A stretch of DNA of 64,000 bases from Alcanivorax sp. (GCA_022449455.1 JAKUPL010000013.1:1-64000); one strand, 5' to 3'. Positions 8,053 to 15,784 are shown, numbered from the stretch's first letter. Numbers and translations are program-made. Notes: generated by a model not told the origin, from the sequence alone.

Positions 8053-8664
8053 TCAGGCGGTGAGCCGGTGCCAGTCCTGGGACAGGGGCGCGAACTCGTA
8101 ACCCAGAGCTCCGAGGCGGTCGCGTTGCTGGCGCAACAGTCGACGGTCGACGGTGGCATCCAGTTTCACGACATCGCCCAAGGGCCAGAGTGGGCCGAAG
8201 AGTGTGACGTCATCGTCCTGAGAAACCGGCTTGGCCGGCTTGCTGGGCACGGCGGCACCGAACGGTGTGGTATCGACCAGAGGGTCGTTCGCCTCCCTGT
8301 CATCCTCCGCTTCGGCGGGAGCCGTTGCAGCAGGCACAGGGGCTTGAGCTTCCTCGTCGATAGGATCGACTTCCTGCGGACTAAGCCGGTTGGCTTCGTC
8401 ACTGCTCAGGGGGTCGATAGTCGACAGGGTCATCCCGCCCAGGTGGGCGCGGATCTCGATGACCATGCGGCCGCTGGTGTTGTACGTGGAGGGACGAATC
8501 TCGGTGATGACGAAATCGCCCTCGTACTTACCCTCGCGGTACTGATCAAGCTCGGCATTCTTGATGACGAATTCGCCGATGGAGGTGGCGAGGCGGCCGA
8601 CGTTGAAGTCGCCGTTCCTGCCGTGGATGGTTCTGATGGCCAACTGGCCTGAGAGAGTGATCAT
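8053..8664 (-). CDS. DUF3275 family ICE protein
   Basis: 203 residues; AAGGAG precedes the ATG at 8664. The N-terminal 90 residues (MITLSGQLAIRTIHGRNGDF, then VGRLATSIGEFVIKNAELDQ and GDFVITEIRPSTY) match what I know of DUF3275, a family found in PFGI-1/ICEclc-type elements. The middle (about residues 95-150) is an acidic, proline- and alanine-rich linker, and the final 40 residues form a separate small domain ending EFAPLSQDWHRLTA. The biochemical role is not known; co-occurrence with STY4534 and SSB points to element DNA maintenance (inference). Confidence 0.75.
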   Translation of the reverse strand: MITLSGQLAIRTIHGRNGDFNVGRLATSIGEFVIKNAELDQYREGKYEGDFVITEIRPSTYNTSGRMVIEIRAHLGGMTLSTIDPLSSDEANRLSPQEVDPIDEEAQAPVPAATAPAEAEDDREANDPLVDTTPFGAAVPSKPAKPVSQDDDVTLFGPLWPLGDVVKLDATVDRRLLRQQRDRLGALGYEFAPLSQDWHRLTA

Positions 8665-8704
8665 GGGTCAGCTCCTTGTGCTGAATCGTGAGAGAAGAAA
8701 GCAA

Positions 8705-8720
8705 GGCCCCGGCAGGGGCC
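8705..8720 (-). repeat. Intergenic hairpin (copy F)
   Basis: Perfect 6-bp stem GGCCCC-GGCA-GGGGCC just downstream of the STY4534 gene stop in the transcribed direction. No T-run follows on the minus strand, so it does not look like a plain terminator. Confidence 0.5.
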
Positions 8721-8727
8721 ATGCAGT

Positions 8728-9255
8728 TCAGAAGGACTCGGCCGATACGGGCACGTCATCGCCAGCGTCGACAGTCACGACGTCGGATGCAGGGGCATCC
8801 TCCGCAGCGGCTGCTTCAGGCGCGTGTGACGTGCCGGCATGCGCCGTTCCTTCAGCGGCCTTGGGTTCGGCCTTGTAGACGAGCTGACCGTCGACCTTGA
8901 TCCAACTGACGAAGAGCAGTCGGGCCTTCAGGCTGACGCCCTGTTCACCGGCACGCTTCCCCTTGCTGTAGGTGAAGGTGTCGGCCCACAGGTCACCCAG
9001 GTGGAAGCCGATCAGTACTTTGCGTTCGGCCTCGACGGCCTGCTGGCAACGACGGATCAGATGCTGGGCCTCGCTGCCGGAAACGCGCACGTCGAAACGG
9101 CGGTATTCCGGTGAATCGCTCGGACCATTCAGCGCTGCAATGTCGCAGGCAAGAAAGGCATCACCTTTACGGGGCGTCACTTCGCGAATGCGATTGAGAT
9201 AACCCAGGCCGGTGATATGCAGGTCGAAATAGGACTTTTCAGATGAAGGGTTCAT
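8728..9255 (-). CDS. STY4534 family ICE replication protein (DUF3577)
   Basis: 175 residues from the ATG at 9255, preceded by GGAGATTC-type spacing; the longer frame to 9426 runs through the hairpin-rich leader. The fold seen is the DUF3577/STY4534 core: SYFDLHITGLGYLNRIREVT, then a GDAFLACDIAALNGPSD strand pair and FDVRVSGSEAQHLIRRCQQA, reminiscent of an OB-like, SSB-related domain. The last 45 residues are alanine/acidic and probably disordered. In PFGI-1/ICEclc relatives the gene belongs to the conserved replication set. It is the first gene behind the terminator at 9580 and a conserved leader at 9409-9491, so it probably heads the transcript running down to the helicase. Confidence 0.75.
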   Translation of the reverse strand: MNPSSEKSYFDLHITGLGYLNRIREVTPRKGDAFLACDIAALNGPSDSPEYRRFDVRVSGSEAQHLIRRCQQAVEAERKVLIGFHLGDLWADTFTYSKGKRAGEQGVSLKARLLFVSWIKVDGQLVYKAEPKAAEGTAHAGTSHAPEAAAAEDAPASDVVTVDAGDDVPVSAESF

Positions 9256-9408
9256 GGTGAATCTCCAGATGTAATAAATAAACAAGCGGAGACACACCCA
9301 CCCTGGCGGGGAGGTATAACCCCCGCGCGGGTCGATGGATCGGATGATCCTGGTAGTGCTGTGCATCCACCATCCCGAGGGATGGCCGTTCGCGCTGGGG
9401 ATGCTGAG

Positions 9409-9491
9409 GCGAACTGGTTGGGTCACGCGGTCGGAACCGCGCCGTAGCCTTGAAGACCGTGGCTACCTGGGCATGTCGCTGACGCATCAGC
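9409..9491 (-). repeat. Two-hairpin leader element, copy 1
   Basis: Hairpin 1 is GTAGCC (9444-9449), loop TTGAAGACCGT, GGCTAC (9461-9466). Hairpin 2 is GCTGA (9478-9482), loop CGCA, TCAGC (9487-9491). The stretch from 9409 is also similar to that before copy 2 at 11157. The loop of hairpin 1 is nearly identical in both copies, while one stem pair changes in a compensatory manner (T-A here, C-G in copy 2). Both copies stand 150-190 bases upstream of a gene start. Confidence 0.65.
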
Positions 9492-9579
9492 GGAACATGC
9501 TGGCAGGGTGGCACCGCAACGTGTCGGTCGGCGACCTTCAATAGGAATCTGTGCGCACCCCAATTGTTCGCAAGAAAAA

Positions 9580-9597
9580 GAGCCCCAATCGGGGCTC
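9580..9597 (-). terminator. Rho-independent terminator of the 9603-10316 gene
   Basis: On the minus strand the stem GAGCCCC-GATT-GGGGCTC (7 bp) is followed directly by TTTTTCTTG, a good intrinsic terminator. It lies 6 bases behind the stop of the 237-residue gene and separates that transcript from the STY4534 unit. Confidence 0.8.
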
Positions 9598-9602
9598 AGG
9601 CA

Positions 9603-10316
9603 TCAGTTGTCGAAAGTCGGCAACCCTTCCAGGAATGCCACATTAGGATCGAAGGTCAGGATGCGCACGTCTGCCTGGGCGGCAAGCTGCATCACGGTGA
9701 TCAGGGGCTGTGGCACACAGGCATTCACCAACTCGTCATGCAGAGACTGTGCATCCCGACCCTCGACGAAGGTGAGGTTGTCGTCTACCCAAGGGGTGGC
9801 GATCAACTTCACCCCCACTGCGTCACTGTCGGGGATACGAAAGGCCTCGAACAGCAGACCAGTAGGCGTGGAAGCACTGGCCAAGTCTTCGAGATACTGA
9901 AGCGCCTCCTCGGGCAAGTGTCCGGAACTGATCTCCCAACACCGGCTGTAGTGGCCGGTTTCGAATGTCAATCGCCGCACGACTTCCAGGGCGGCTTCGT
10001 GGCTGTATATATCACCCACATGAACGGGTGTACCGCCATCATCCGCCATGACGGCATGGACGACGGTCTGCACCACGCCAAGGCTGGGACAACGAGCGTC
10101 GAGCTCACTGGCAACGTCCTGGCCTTCGGTGATCACAGTAAAGTCATCACAAAAGACGCATTCGAAGCGAGTGATTTGCTCATCTGTCAGATGAGCCTGT
10201 GAAGTATGCAGTGGAAGATAGGTCAGCGGGCAATCATCCTCATAGCGGATAGCCAGCAAGCGTTGAATGGACAGGCCTCGATAGCCTCGGATAAAGGGAT
10301 TGTTTAAGGGGATCAT
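9603..10316 (-). CDS. ICE-associated protein of unknown function, 237 residues
   Basis: Start at the ATG at 10316, behind GGAGAACACCC. No family I can name. The N-terminus reads MIPLNNPFIRGYRGLSIQRL and residues 50-120 contain ITRFECVFCDDFTVITEGQD with two close cysteines. The C-terminal third (VKLIATPWVDDNLTFVEGRD, then LHDELVNACVPQPLITVM) looks like an alpha/beta fold. No signal peptide or membrane segment. It is followed at once by an intrinsic terminator, so it is the last gene of its transcript, probably together with the 130- and 76-residue genes upstream. Confidence 0.6.
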   Translation of the reverse strand: MIPLNNPFIRGYRGLSIQRLLAIRYEDDCPLTYLPLHTSQAHLTDEQITRFECVFCDDFTVITEGQDVASELDARCPSLGVVQTVVHAVMADDGGTPVHVGDIYSHEAALEVVRRLTFETGHYSRCWEISSGHLPEEALQYLEDLASASTPTGLLFEAFRIPDSDAVGVKLIATPWVDDNLTFVEGRDAQSLHDELVNACVPQPLITVMQLAAQADVRILTFDPNVAFLEGLPTFDN

Positions 10317-10347
10317 GGGTGTTCTCCAGTAGAGGAAAGGTGGAGCC

Positions 10348-10376
10348 GATCCCCCACTGGGGATCAGACCCCTGGG
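10348..10376 (-). repeat. Intergenic hairpins (copy I)
   Basis: GATCCCC-CACT-GGGGATC (7-bp stem, 10348-10365), followed by the palindrome ACCCCTGGGGT. Same position type (between a stop and the next start) and same CCCC/GGGG theme as copies A-F and J. Confidence 0.6.
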
Positions 10377-10394
10377 GTTGAAGAAAATAGGCTG

Positions 10395-10787
10395 TTACCA
10401 GCCGGTATAGTTGAGGATCAGGTCGGCAATGACCTGACGCCGTTCCAGGTCCAGGCCACCAAGGTCAGACAGACCGTGGACGCCAACCCGCTTGAGCAGC
10501 GCACCGCCAATCTCGGCGTTGTAGAAGCTAACCATGGCGGCCAGAAAGACCCGTTCGCCGGAACTCATCACGCCAATGGCTTGATCGATGACCTCCAGAT
10601 TCGGGCACAAATCCCACTTGTCCTCGGCCTGGTCGACATGGTCCTTGGTGCCCTTGCCAAACAGAGCGGGATTGAGCAGTTGGACACCGCGTTTCCAAGC
10701 CTGGAAGAAAGCCTCGGGCGCCTGTGTGAAATGCCGATCATTGAGGGCAATCTGTTCCAGCATTGCCTGTTTGTTCATCGTGTTCAT
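10395..10787 (-). CDS. ICE-associated protein of unknown function, 130 residues
   Basis: 130 residues, start ATG at 10787 preceded by CAGGAG. Mostly helical by eye, opening MNTMNKQAMLEQIALNDRHF, with a tryptophan-rich middle (DQAEDKWDLCPNLEVIDQAI) and a C-terminal LDLERRQVIADLILNYTGW. No recognised catalytic motif. Such small proteins are common in the accessory rows of ICEclc-like elements; function unknown. It shares direction with its neighbours, and the gap in front of the next gene contains a copy of the hairpin family. Confidence 0.6.
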   Translation of the reverse strand: MNTMNKQAMLEQIALNDRHFTQAPEAFFQAWKRGVQLLNPALFGKGTKDHVDQAEDKWDLCPNLEVIDQAIGVMSSGERVFLAAMVSFYNAEIGGALLKRVGVHGLSDLGGLDLERRQVIADLILNYTGW

Positions 10788-10812
10788 CGCAAATGCTCCT
10801 GATCGTTGAGAC

Positions 10813-11043
10813 TCATGGGTGCGTCCGCTGTGTCCATGCGCCGGTTTTCAGGGCATGGCTGGCGGCGTCGTGAGTGGGGAAGTATTCGACGGACTCGCGC
10901 GAGACGGGGCCGTCATCGAAGGTGCCGAGGTAGTACCCGGCGGCACAGCGCAGCACCTGCAGAGGCAGGCGCTTGCCCGCATAAACTAATGCCATGGAGC
11001 CGGCCTCGGCGACCGGTCTGGCGGTGACTGGATAGATGGACAT
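10813..11043 (-). CDS. Small ICE protein, 76 residues
   Basis: The start is placed at the ATG at 11043 because GGAGAG lies 4-9 bases upstream; the open frame itself runs to 11244 through structured non-coding DNA. The protein reads MSIYPVTARPVAEAGSMALV, then a strand-rich middle (GKRLPLQVLRCAAGYYLGTF) and ends TGAWTQRTHP. No family is recognised. It is the first gene behind the long non-coding region 11044-11792 and its second two-hairpin leader element, so it likely heads a three-gene transcript ending at the terminator at 9580. Confidence 0.6.
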   Translation of the reverse strand: MSIYPVTARPVAEAGSMALVYAGKRLPLQVLRCAAGYYLGTFDDGPVSRESVEYFPTHDAASHALKTGAWTQRTHP

Positions 11044-11156
11044 GGAACTCTCCATTGAGTGATGGGAAGCGCCACATCCCAGCGGGACATGGGATTCCCG
11101 TGGGGTGGATGAAGCATCGTCGCCCTGACAGGGCGATCGTCCGCGAGACGATGCGT

Positions 11157-11242
11157 GGCGGACTGGTCCGGTCGTCCTTGAACCACCAGGATGCAGCCTT
11201 GAAGACCGGGGCTGCCTGGGCATGGTGCTGACGAAGATCAGC
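11157..11242 (-). repeat. Two-hairpin leader element, copy 2
   Basis: Hairpin 1 is GCAGCC (11193-11198), loop TTGAAGACCGG, GGCTGC (11210-11215). Hairpin 2 is GCTGA (11227-11231), loop CGAAGA, TCAGC (11238-11242). Compared with copy 1 at 9409-9491, hairpin 1 keeps its loop but swaps one T-A pair for C-G. Further similarity is seen upstream (GCGGACTGGTCCGGTC here, GCGAACTGGTTGGGTC there). Confidence 0.65.
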
Positions 11243-11562
11243 AACTCATTGGGTCAAGGTTCCAAAGTCTTGCGGGTGTTGGCGAGGGAGAATCCGTTAT
11301 TGAATTCGCCCTGTTTGGCAGGGCAAGTGGCAAGTAATGGTGGCCACGGGAAAAGCAGCCGAAGGCAGATGCCTTCGGCGTGGATGAGGTCACCACCCGT
11401 GGGCTGCACAGGGCCCGGTCGTCGTCAGAACCTGGCACTGTTCCAGCAAGCACACCCGGCCCGTGTCGTGGCTGGGGCCGGCGTCCTCTGGCACACATCC
11501 GCGCACAAAGGGAGCCCGTTGTTTCGCCGGTGGGCGCCGGCGCCGAATACCGCTGACCCCGG

Positions 11563-11612
11563 AGGGTCTCCTGACGGCTCGCGCGAGCAGGCACAAGACG
11601 TCAGGAGACCCT
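11563..11612. repeat. Perfect 14-bp inverted repeat with inner palindrome
   Basis: AGGGTCTCCTGACG (11563-11576) and CGTCAGGAGACCCT (11599-11612) are perfect inverted copies. Directly inside the left arm lies the 12-bp palindrome GCTCGCGCGAGC (11577-11588). The whole could extrude as a cruciform or fold as single-stranded DNA or RNA. There is no T-run on either side, so it is not a simple terminator. Confidence 0.7.
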
Positions 11613-11792
11613 TCGCGAGCAGCGAAGCATTGACGAAGGGAAGATCCCTCGGGTCATGGGATCGATGAACATTGGCCTTCTCGCCGGCGGCCAAAACCGC
11701 CAGGCGCGCACACCGAGATAGAAGGTAAGGCGTGCTGGGGCACCGCGCGGGGTGCGGGCGTTCGCGTGGAGCCAGTTGATCCGGGAAAACAG

Positions 11793-13802
11793 TCATGCCG
11801 TTCTGGAGGATGAGCGCTTGCGCTTACGTCCGCGACGGCCTTTGCCGGTTGATTTGATGGGCAGGGTGCCCTTGCAATCCGGATATCGGCTGCATGACCA
11901 GAAGGCACCGTTCTTGCCGTGTCGTTGGCGCGTGGCTGCCCCGCATTGCGGGCAGGCTGGCCCTTGCGGCTGGGCGATCGTCAGGGCGGCTCCCCGGTAC
12001 TGCTGCACCAGTTGCGCCACCCAGGCCGATTGCTTGTCGATAAAGCCGTCCAGCGTCATCTGGCCCGCCTCGATTCTATCCAAGGCCTGCTCCCAGATAG
12101 CGGTGGTGCCGGGATCGGCGATCGCTTCGGGAACCGCGTCGATCAGTGTGAAGGCGGCCTCGGTCGCTCGGATTGCCTTGCCCTTTTTGGCAATGTAACC
12201 ACGCGCCAGCAGGCCATTGATGATGCCGGCGCGGGTGGCCTCGGTGCCGATCCCCGTAGTTTCCTTCAGCGTCTGCTTGAGCCGAGGGTCGGTCACCAGC
12301 TTGGCCACGCCTTTCATAGCCTTGATCAGTTCACCCTGCGTGTAGGGCCGGGGTGGCTTGGTTTTAAGCGCCTTCAGCTCGACCTGTTCCAGTGAGCAGG
12401 TCGCATCGGTTGCAAGCGGGGGCAGTCGCTGACTCTGCGCGTCACTCGGTTCCACCTCCTGTTCATTACGGGGCATCACGCGGTGCCAACCGGGTTCGAC
12501 CACCTGTTTGCCCACGGCCTGTAGCGACTGCCCGGTGGCTGCGAACTGGGCATGGGTCCGGTCGAACTCGTGGTGCTGCAGGAACTGCGTCAGGTAGTGG
12601 GCCCGGATGAGCTGGTAGAGAGCCAGCTCCTTCGCCGACATGGCACTGAGGTTGGCTGGCTCCAGGGTCGGAATGATGCCATGGTGGGCTGTCACCTTGC
12701 CGTCGTTCCAGGCGCGGGAGCGGATGCTTCGGTCCAGACCGTCGATCAAGGGGCGCAAGGCCGGGTCAGAAGCCACCAGGGCGTCGAGGACGGTTGGGAC
12801 TTCCGCCAGCATGCTTTCGGGCAGGTAGCCCGAATCACTGCGCGGATAGGTCGTCGCCTTGTGCGTCTCGTACAGGGCCTGGGCGATGTCCAGGGTCTCC
12901 TGCACGTCCAGTCCGAACTGCCGGGAACACACCTCCTGCAAGGTACCCAGGTCGAACGGTAGCGGCGGTGCCTCACGCACACGCTCCGTTTCCACGTGGG
13001 TCACGGTGGCGTCACGGGCCTTGCGCAGCGCATCGGCGGCGCTTCGCGCCACGGATTCCTGCAGGCACCGGCCTGCTTCGTCCGTGCTGCCGTCAGGCGG
13101 TAACCAACTCGCCTTGAAGGATTGGCCTGCGTGGATGAGGACCATCTCGATGTCCCAATAGGGCACGGCAACGAAGCGTTCGATGGCCCGGTCGCGATCC
13201 ACTACCAGCTTCAGGGTGGGCGTCTGCACCCGGCCCACCGAGAGCACGCCGCCGTAGCCCGACTGTTGACCCAGCAGGGTGAACAGTCGGCTCAGGTTCA
13301 TGCCGATCAGCCAGTCCGCCCGGGAGCGCGCCAGGGCTGAGTGGTACAGGGGCAGCGTTTCCGTTCCCGGCTTGAGCGCATCCAGCGCCTTGCGAATGGA
13401 GGTGTCGTTCAGTGCCGACAACCAGAGCCGCCGAATCGGCCCGCGGTAGCCGCACAGGTCGAGGATCTCGTGGGCAATCATCTCGCCCTCACGATCGGCG
13501 TCGGTGGCGATCACCAGTTCGGAGGCCTTGGCGATGAGCTGCTTGACGATGTTGAACTGCGCTTTGGTCGAGGCCTTGACCTCGATGCGCCAGCGCTCGG
13601 GAATAATGGGCAACTGCTTGATCGACCAGCGCCGGTACTGCTCGCCGTAGGCTTCCGGCGGCGCGGTTTCGAGCAGATGGCCGATGCACCAGGTCACCGT
13701 GATGCCTGATCCCGTGTAGCAACCGTTACCGCGCTGTCGGGCTCCCAGCACACGGGCGATGTCCTTGCCCTGCGAGGGCTTCTCGCACAGATAGACCCGC
13801 AT
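11793..13802 (-). CDS. topB: DNA topoisomerase III (ICE-encoded)
   Basis: A type IA topoisomerase of 669 residues, close to the chromosomal TopB length. The Toprim domain starts MRVYLCEKPSQGKDIARVLG and has the metal-binding DADREGE at about residue 103. LSVGRVQTPTLKLVVDRD is the conserved core helix, and the active-site tyrosine is in the TTYPRSDSGYLPES motif (about residue 320). A C-terminal zinc-ribbon-like segment (CPQCG then FWSCSRYPDC) precedes a basic tail rich in K and R. It decatenates or relaxes DNA during ICE replication and transfer. AAGGAG precedes the ATG. It lies downstream of ssb in the order usual for ICEclc-like elements, with its own 271-base leader. Confidence 0.95.
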   Translation of the reverse strand: MRVYLCEKPSQGKDIARVLGARQRGNGCYTGSGITVTWCIGHLLETAPPEAYGEQYRRWSIKQLPIIPERWRIEVKASTKAQFNIVKQLIAKASELVIATDADREGEMIAHEILDLCGYRGPIRRLWLSALNDTSIRKALDALKPGTETLPLYHSALARSRADWLIGMNLSRLFTLLGQQSGYGGVLSVGRVQTPTLKLVVDRDRAIERFVAVPYWDIEMVLIHAGQSFKASWLPPDGSTDEAGRCLQESVARSAADALRKARDATVTHVETERVREAPPLPFDLGTLQEVCSRQFGLDVQETLDIAQALYETHKATTYPRSDSGYLPESMLAEVPTVLDALVASDPALRPLIDGLDRSIRSRAWNDGKVTAHHGIIPTLEPANLSAMSAKELALYQLIRAHYLTQFLQHHEFDRTHAQFAATGQSLQAVGKQVVEPGWHRVMPRNEQEVEPSDAQSQRLPPLATDATCSLEQVELKALKTKPPRPYTQGELIKAMKGVAKLVTDPRLKQTLKETTGIGTEATRAGIINGLLARGYIAKKGKAIRATEAAFTLIDAVPEAIADPGTTAIWEQALDRIEAGQMTLDGFIDKQSAWVAQLVQQYRGAALTIAQPQGPACPQCGAATRQRHGKNGAFWSCSRYPDCKGTLPIKSTGKGRRGRKRKRSSSRTA

Positions 13803-14001
13803 GCTGTTTCTCCTTGGATGTCATGGGTTGGCCCAGTGATCGACGTGGCTACAGCATGGCGGTCGGTGAATGGTGTAGCTGCACATAACCCGATCTTGCT
13901 GGGTTCCGGGTTTTGGCCTGGCATGATGGGTGACATGCGGGGTGGCATGAGGGGCAACATGCAGGGTGGGAAGAGTGGACGTTGATGGGCTTCGGTGGCG
14001 C

Positions 14002-14016
14002 TATACCAGTGGTATA
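14002..14016. promoter_or_regulatory. Palindromic operator candidate upstream of ssb/topB
   Basis: TATACCA-G-TGGTATA, perfect 7-bp arms, in the gap between ssb and topB (13803-14073). A sister palindrome with symmetric changes is at 15909-15925. Both lie upstream of ICE transcription units, suggesting one regulator; the binding protein is unknown. Confidence 0.5.
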
Positions 14017-14073
14017 ACCGTCGCTGGCGCAAAGTGAGCGGCTGAAGGTTGGTGCAGCCGCTCACGGCCTTGC

Positions 14074-14469
14074 TCACTCGTCAGCAGGTGGCTCACTGTC
14101 GGGCTCCCTGGGCACCAGGGTCACGCGCTCGATGCGATACGGCAGGATACCGACCCGGCGTGCCTCGATTTTGAAGGTCACGCGCTCGTTCTCCTCGGCG
14201 TCCTCCCACTCGTCGCGTACCGTCCGGCCTTCCACCAGTACGCGCATACCCTTCTGGTACAGCGTCTGCCAGTGTTCGGCGTCGCGGTGCCACAGCTCCA
14301 CCGGTGCCCAGAAACCGCCGCGGTCCTCATACCCATCCTTGGTAGGAATGGGATTGTCGAAATACACGTTCAGCCGCAGCAACCGGCGGGGTTCGTCATT
14401 GCCGTGGGTGAACTCCCGGTACTCTGGCGCAGAGCCGATATTGCCCTCGCCGTAGAAGTGTGTGCTCAT
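14074..14469 (-). CDS. ssb: ICE single-stranded DNA-binding protein
   Basis: 131 residues from the ATG at 14469, with AAGGAG upstream. OB-fold signatures: MSTHFYGEGNIGSAPEYREF, a RRLLRLNVYFDN strand pair, FWAPVELWHRDAEHWQTLYQ and GMRVLVEGRTVRDEWED. The C-terminus ends DSEPPADE, acidic like other SSB tails but without the usual IPF end. It binds the single strands formed in ICE replication or transfer. Its start overlaps the stop of the DUF3158 gene (ATGA), so translation is likely coupled. In ICEclc, inrR and ssb are likewise neighbours. Confidence 0.9.
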   Translation of the reverse strand: MSTHFYGEGNIGSAPEYREFTHGNDEPRRLLRLNVYFDNPIPTKDGYEDRGGFWAPVELWHRDAEHWQTLYQKGMRVLVEGRTVRDEWEDAEENERVTFKIEARRVGILPYRIERVTLVPREPDSEPPADE

Positions 14470-15002
14470 GGGTTTGACTCCTTGGTGGTGGCGTGCCCCT
14501 GGGTACGCCGGTGATAGGCCGCTTCGGCCTGGGCCATCTTGCCGGCGCAGTCCAGGGCCTGGCGGGCAATGCTGTGGGTGAGGCTGATCTGCATGTTCAG
14601 GGCAATGCGCTGTAGCTCCATGGCGTACAGGTCGTCGATCAGCGAGACGGGGGTCGCGGGGGCGGCGATCAGTCCCTCCCACAGGGCGACGCCCATGGAT
14701 GACCGGTCGAGGTTGCGCCAGCGCAGGAAGGTGGTCCCGGCGCCAGTGGTCTGCTGGGCCAGTTGCACGCCAAGCAGGTTGAATGGCACCTGACGGGCTT
14801 GGGGCAGCACGTGCCGCAGCGCCAAGCTGATCAGGTCCTCGCGCAGCCCGATGCATTGGTTGGCCCAGTCCTCCAGACTCCCCTTACCCTTAAAGGGTTT
14901 TAAAAGGCCTTTTAGGTAGGCAGCGTGTTCCAGGCGCTGGAAGTCCGGCTGTTCCAGGGGCGCAAAGGGCCGCGACGTACCAAGACGTGTTGACACAGTC
15001 AT
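14466..15002 (-). CDS. DUF3158 family protein, InrR-like integrase regulator
   Basis: 178 residues. It matches DUF3158, a family in ICEclc/PFGI-1 elements: KGLLKPFKGKGSLEDWANQC near the N-terminus, a VPFNLLGVQLAQQTTGAGTT core and RWRNLDRSSMGVALWEGLI. In ICEclc the gene directly upstream of ssb is inrR, needed for bistable integrase expression, so this is probably its homologue (inference from position and family). It overlaps by 4 bases with the TIGR03761 gene upstream and with ssb downstream (both ATGA), giving a tightly coupled three-gene unit. Confidence 0.75.
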   Translation of the reverse strand: MTVSTRLGTSRPFAPLEQPDFQRLEHAAYLKGLLKPFKGKGSLEDWANQCIGLREDLISLALRHVLPQARQVPFNLLGVQLAQQTTGAGTTFLRWRNLDRSSMGVALWEGLIAAPATPVSLIDDLYAMELQRIALNMQISLTHSIARQALDCAGKMAQAEAAYHRRTQGHATTKESNP

Positions 15003-15784
15003 GCTGGCGCCTCCTCGTCTGGCGATACGCTGTCGTCAGCTTCGTCGTCATCCCCGGCCTTGTCGGCTGGCGCATCACTGGGAGATGCTGGCTTGGCCGA
15101 GGTATCTCGCGACGATCGGCGGTTGATCGGCGGCGCGAAGCGCGAACGGCGGGTGCCTTCGAGTACGTCCTGGGGCAAGTCTCCAAACTTGTCCCGTGCC
15201 GTCCGCGCCACCGCGTTGTTGGCCGCAAAGTCGTCCCGGCAGGTGCCGGAATAGCGGTACTGCTGGGCCAGCGAGAACAGGCTGCGCAGGGCATGCGCCC
15301 CATCGTTGAGCCAGCGTTCCAGGGTGCTGCGATCGATCAACGCGGTGTGATGCGCCAGGATCAGGCGGCGTGCCAGCTCGTCGTAGTCGGCGAGCAGATA
15401 GACCGCCATGAAGCCTAGCTGGGCATTGACGAACAGGGGCAGCTTGATGGGCTGGACGTTGAGATTGTCCCCCAGGCTGAGGGCCGCCGGTACATCCGCC
15501 AGGGCCTGGTCCACCTGTTCGCGCAGGGCCTGCAGTCGTGTCCGGGTGTCGTTGATCTTCTCCTCGACCCGCAGCATCCACCAGTCCGAGTAGGGGTCGT
15601 CCTGTTCAGCCCCGCGCTTGAGCTTGTTCATGATCGACAGGAAGGCGTTGAGGCCGATGATGCCCGGCTTGCCTTCCGAGGCGGCGCGCCCATGCCAGAT
15701 GCGGGAGGCGTGGTGGGTGTGCAGCGTCAGCGCCATCGCGCTGCGCAGCGATCCGAGGTTCAGTTGCAGAGATTCGTTGGCCAT
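14999..15784 (-). CDS. TIGR03761 (PFL_4669 family) ICE protein
   Basis: 261 residues. The recognisable core spans LHTHHASRIWHGRAASEGKP and GIIGLNAFLSIMNKLKRGAE, which is the signature of the PFL_4669 family of integrating conjugative element proteins, then a helical middle and a DYDELARRLILAHHTALIDR segment. The last 45 residues are acidic and proline-rich. Molecular function is not established. It is the first gene of the unit ending in ssb and has a palindromic operator candidate in the 146-base gap upstream. Confidence 0.8.
   Translation of the reverse strand: MANESLQLNLGSLRSAMALTLHTHHASRIWHGRAASEGKPGIIGLNAFLSIMNKLKRGAEQDDPYSDWWMLRVEEKINDTRTRLQALREQVDQALADVPAALSLGDNLNVQPIKLPLFVNAQLGFMAVYLLADYDELARRLILAHHTALIDRSTLERWLNDGAHALRSLFSLAQQYRYSGTCRDDFAANNAVARTARDKFGDLPQDVLEGTRRSRFAPPINRRSSRDTSAKPASPSDAPADKAGDDDEADDSVSPDEEAPA

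Larger units (their letters stand above)
9256..9602. other. 347-base gap holding a terminator and a structured leader
   Basis: No credible gene. Going with transcription (minus strand) it holds the terminator at 9580-9597, a two-hairpin element at 9444-9491 that recurs at 11193-11242, a GC-rich hairpin region at about 9298-9333, and then the start of the STY4534 gene. A promoter for the downstream gene row should lie here, but no clear -35/-10 pair stands out. Confidence 0.6.
11044..11792. other. 749-base non-coding, hairpin-rich region
   Basis: No credible gene in any frame. It contains nested palindromes at 11077-11094 (hairpin family copy J, ATCCCA...TGGGAT) and a cruciform at 11114-11154 with outer arms GCATCGTC/GACGATGC and inner GCCCTG-A-CAGGGC. 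It also holds the second two-hairpin leader (11157-11242), a strong inverted repeat at 11563-11612 and a CTTCGC/GCGAAG hairpin at 11611-11627. It may combine the promoter and leader of the small-gene transcript with a DNA-level signal such as a transfer or single-strand origin (inference). Confidence 0.6.

Noticed and set aside
5189-11100. CRISPR array
   Set aside because: The repeated hairpins are not identical, lack regular spacing and are separated by genes; no cas gene is present.
11222-11908. Open frames in the long gap next to topB
   Set aside because: Overlapping frames on both strands run through hairpins, show no family resemblance and have no convincing start.
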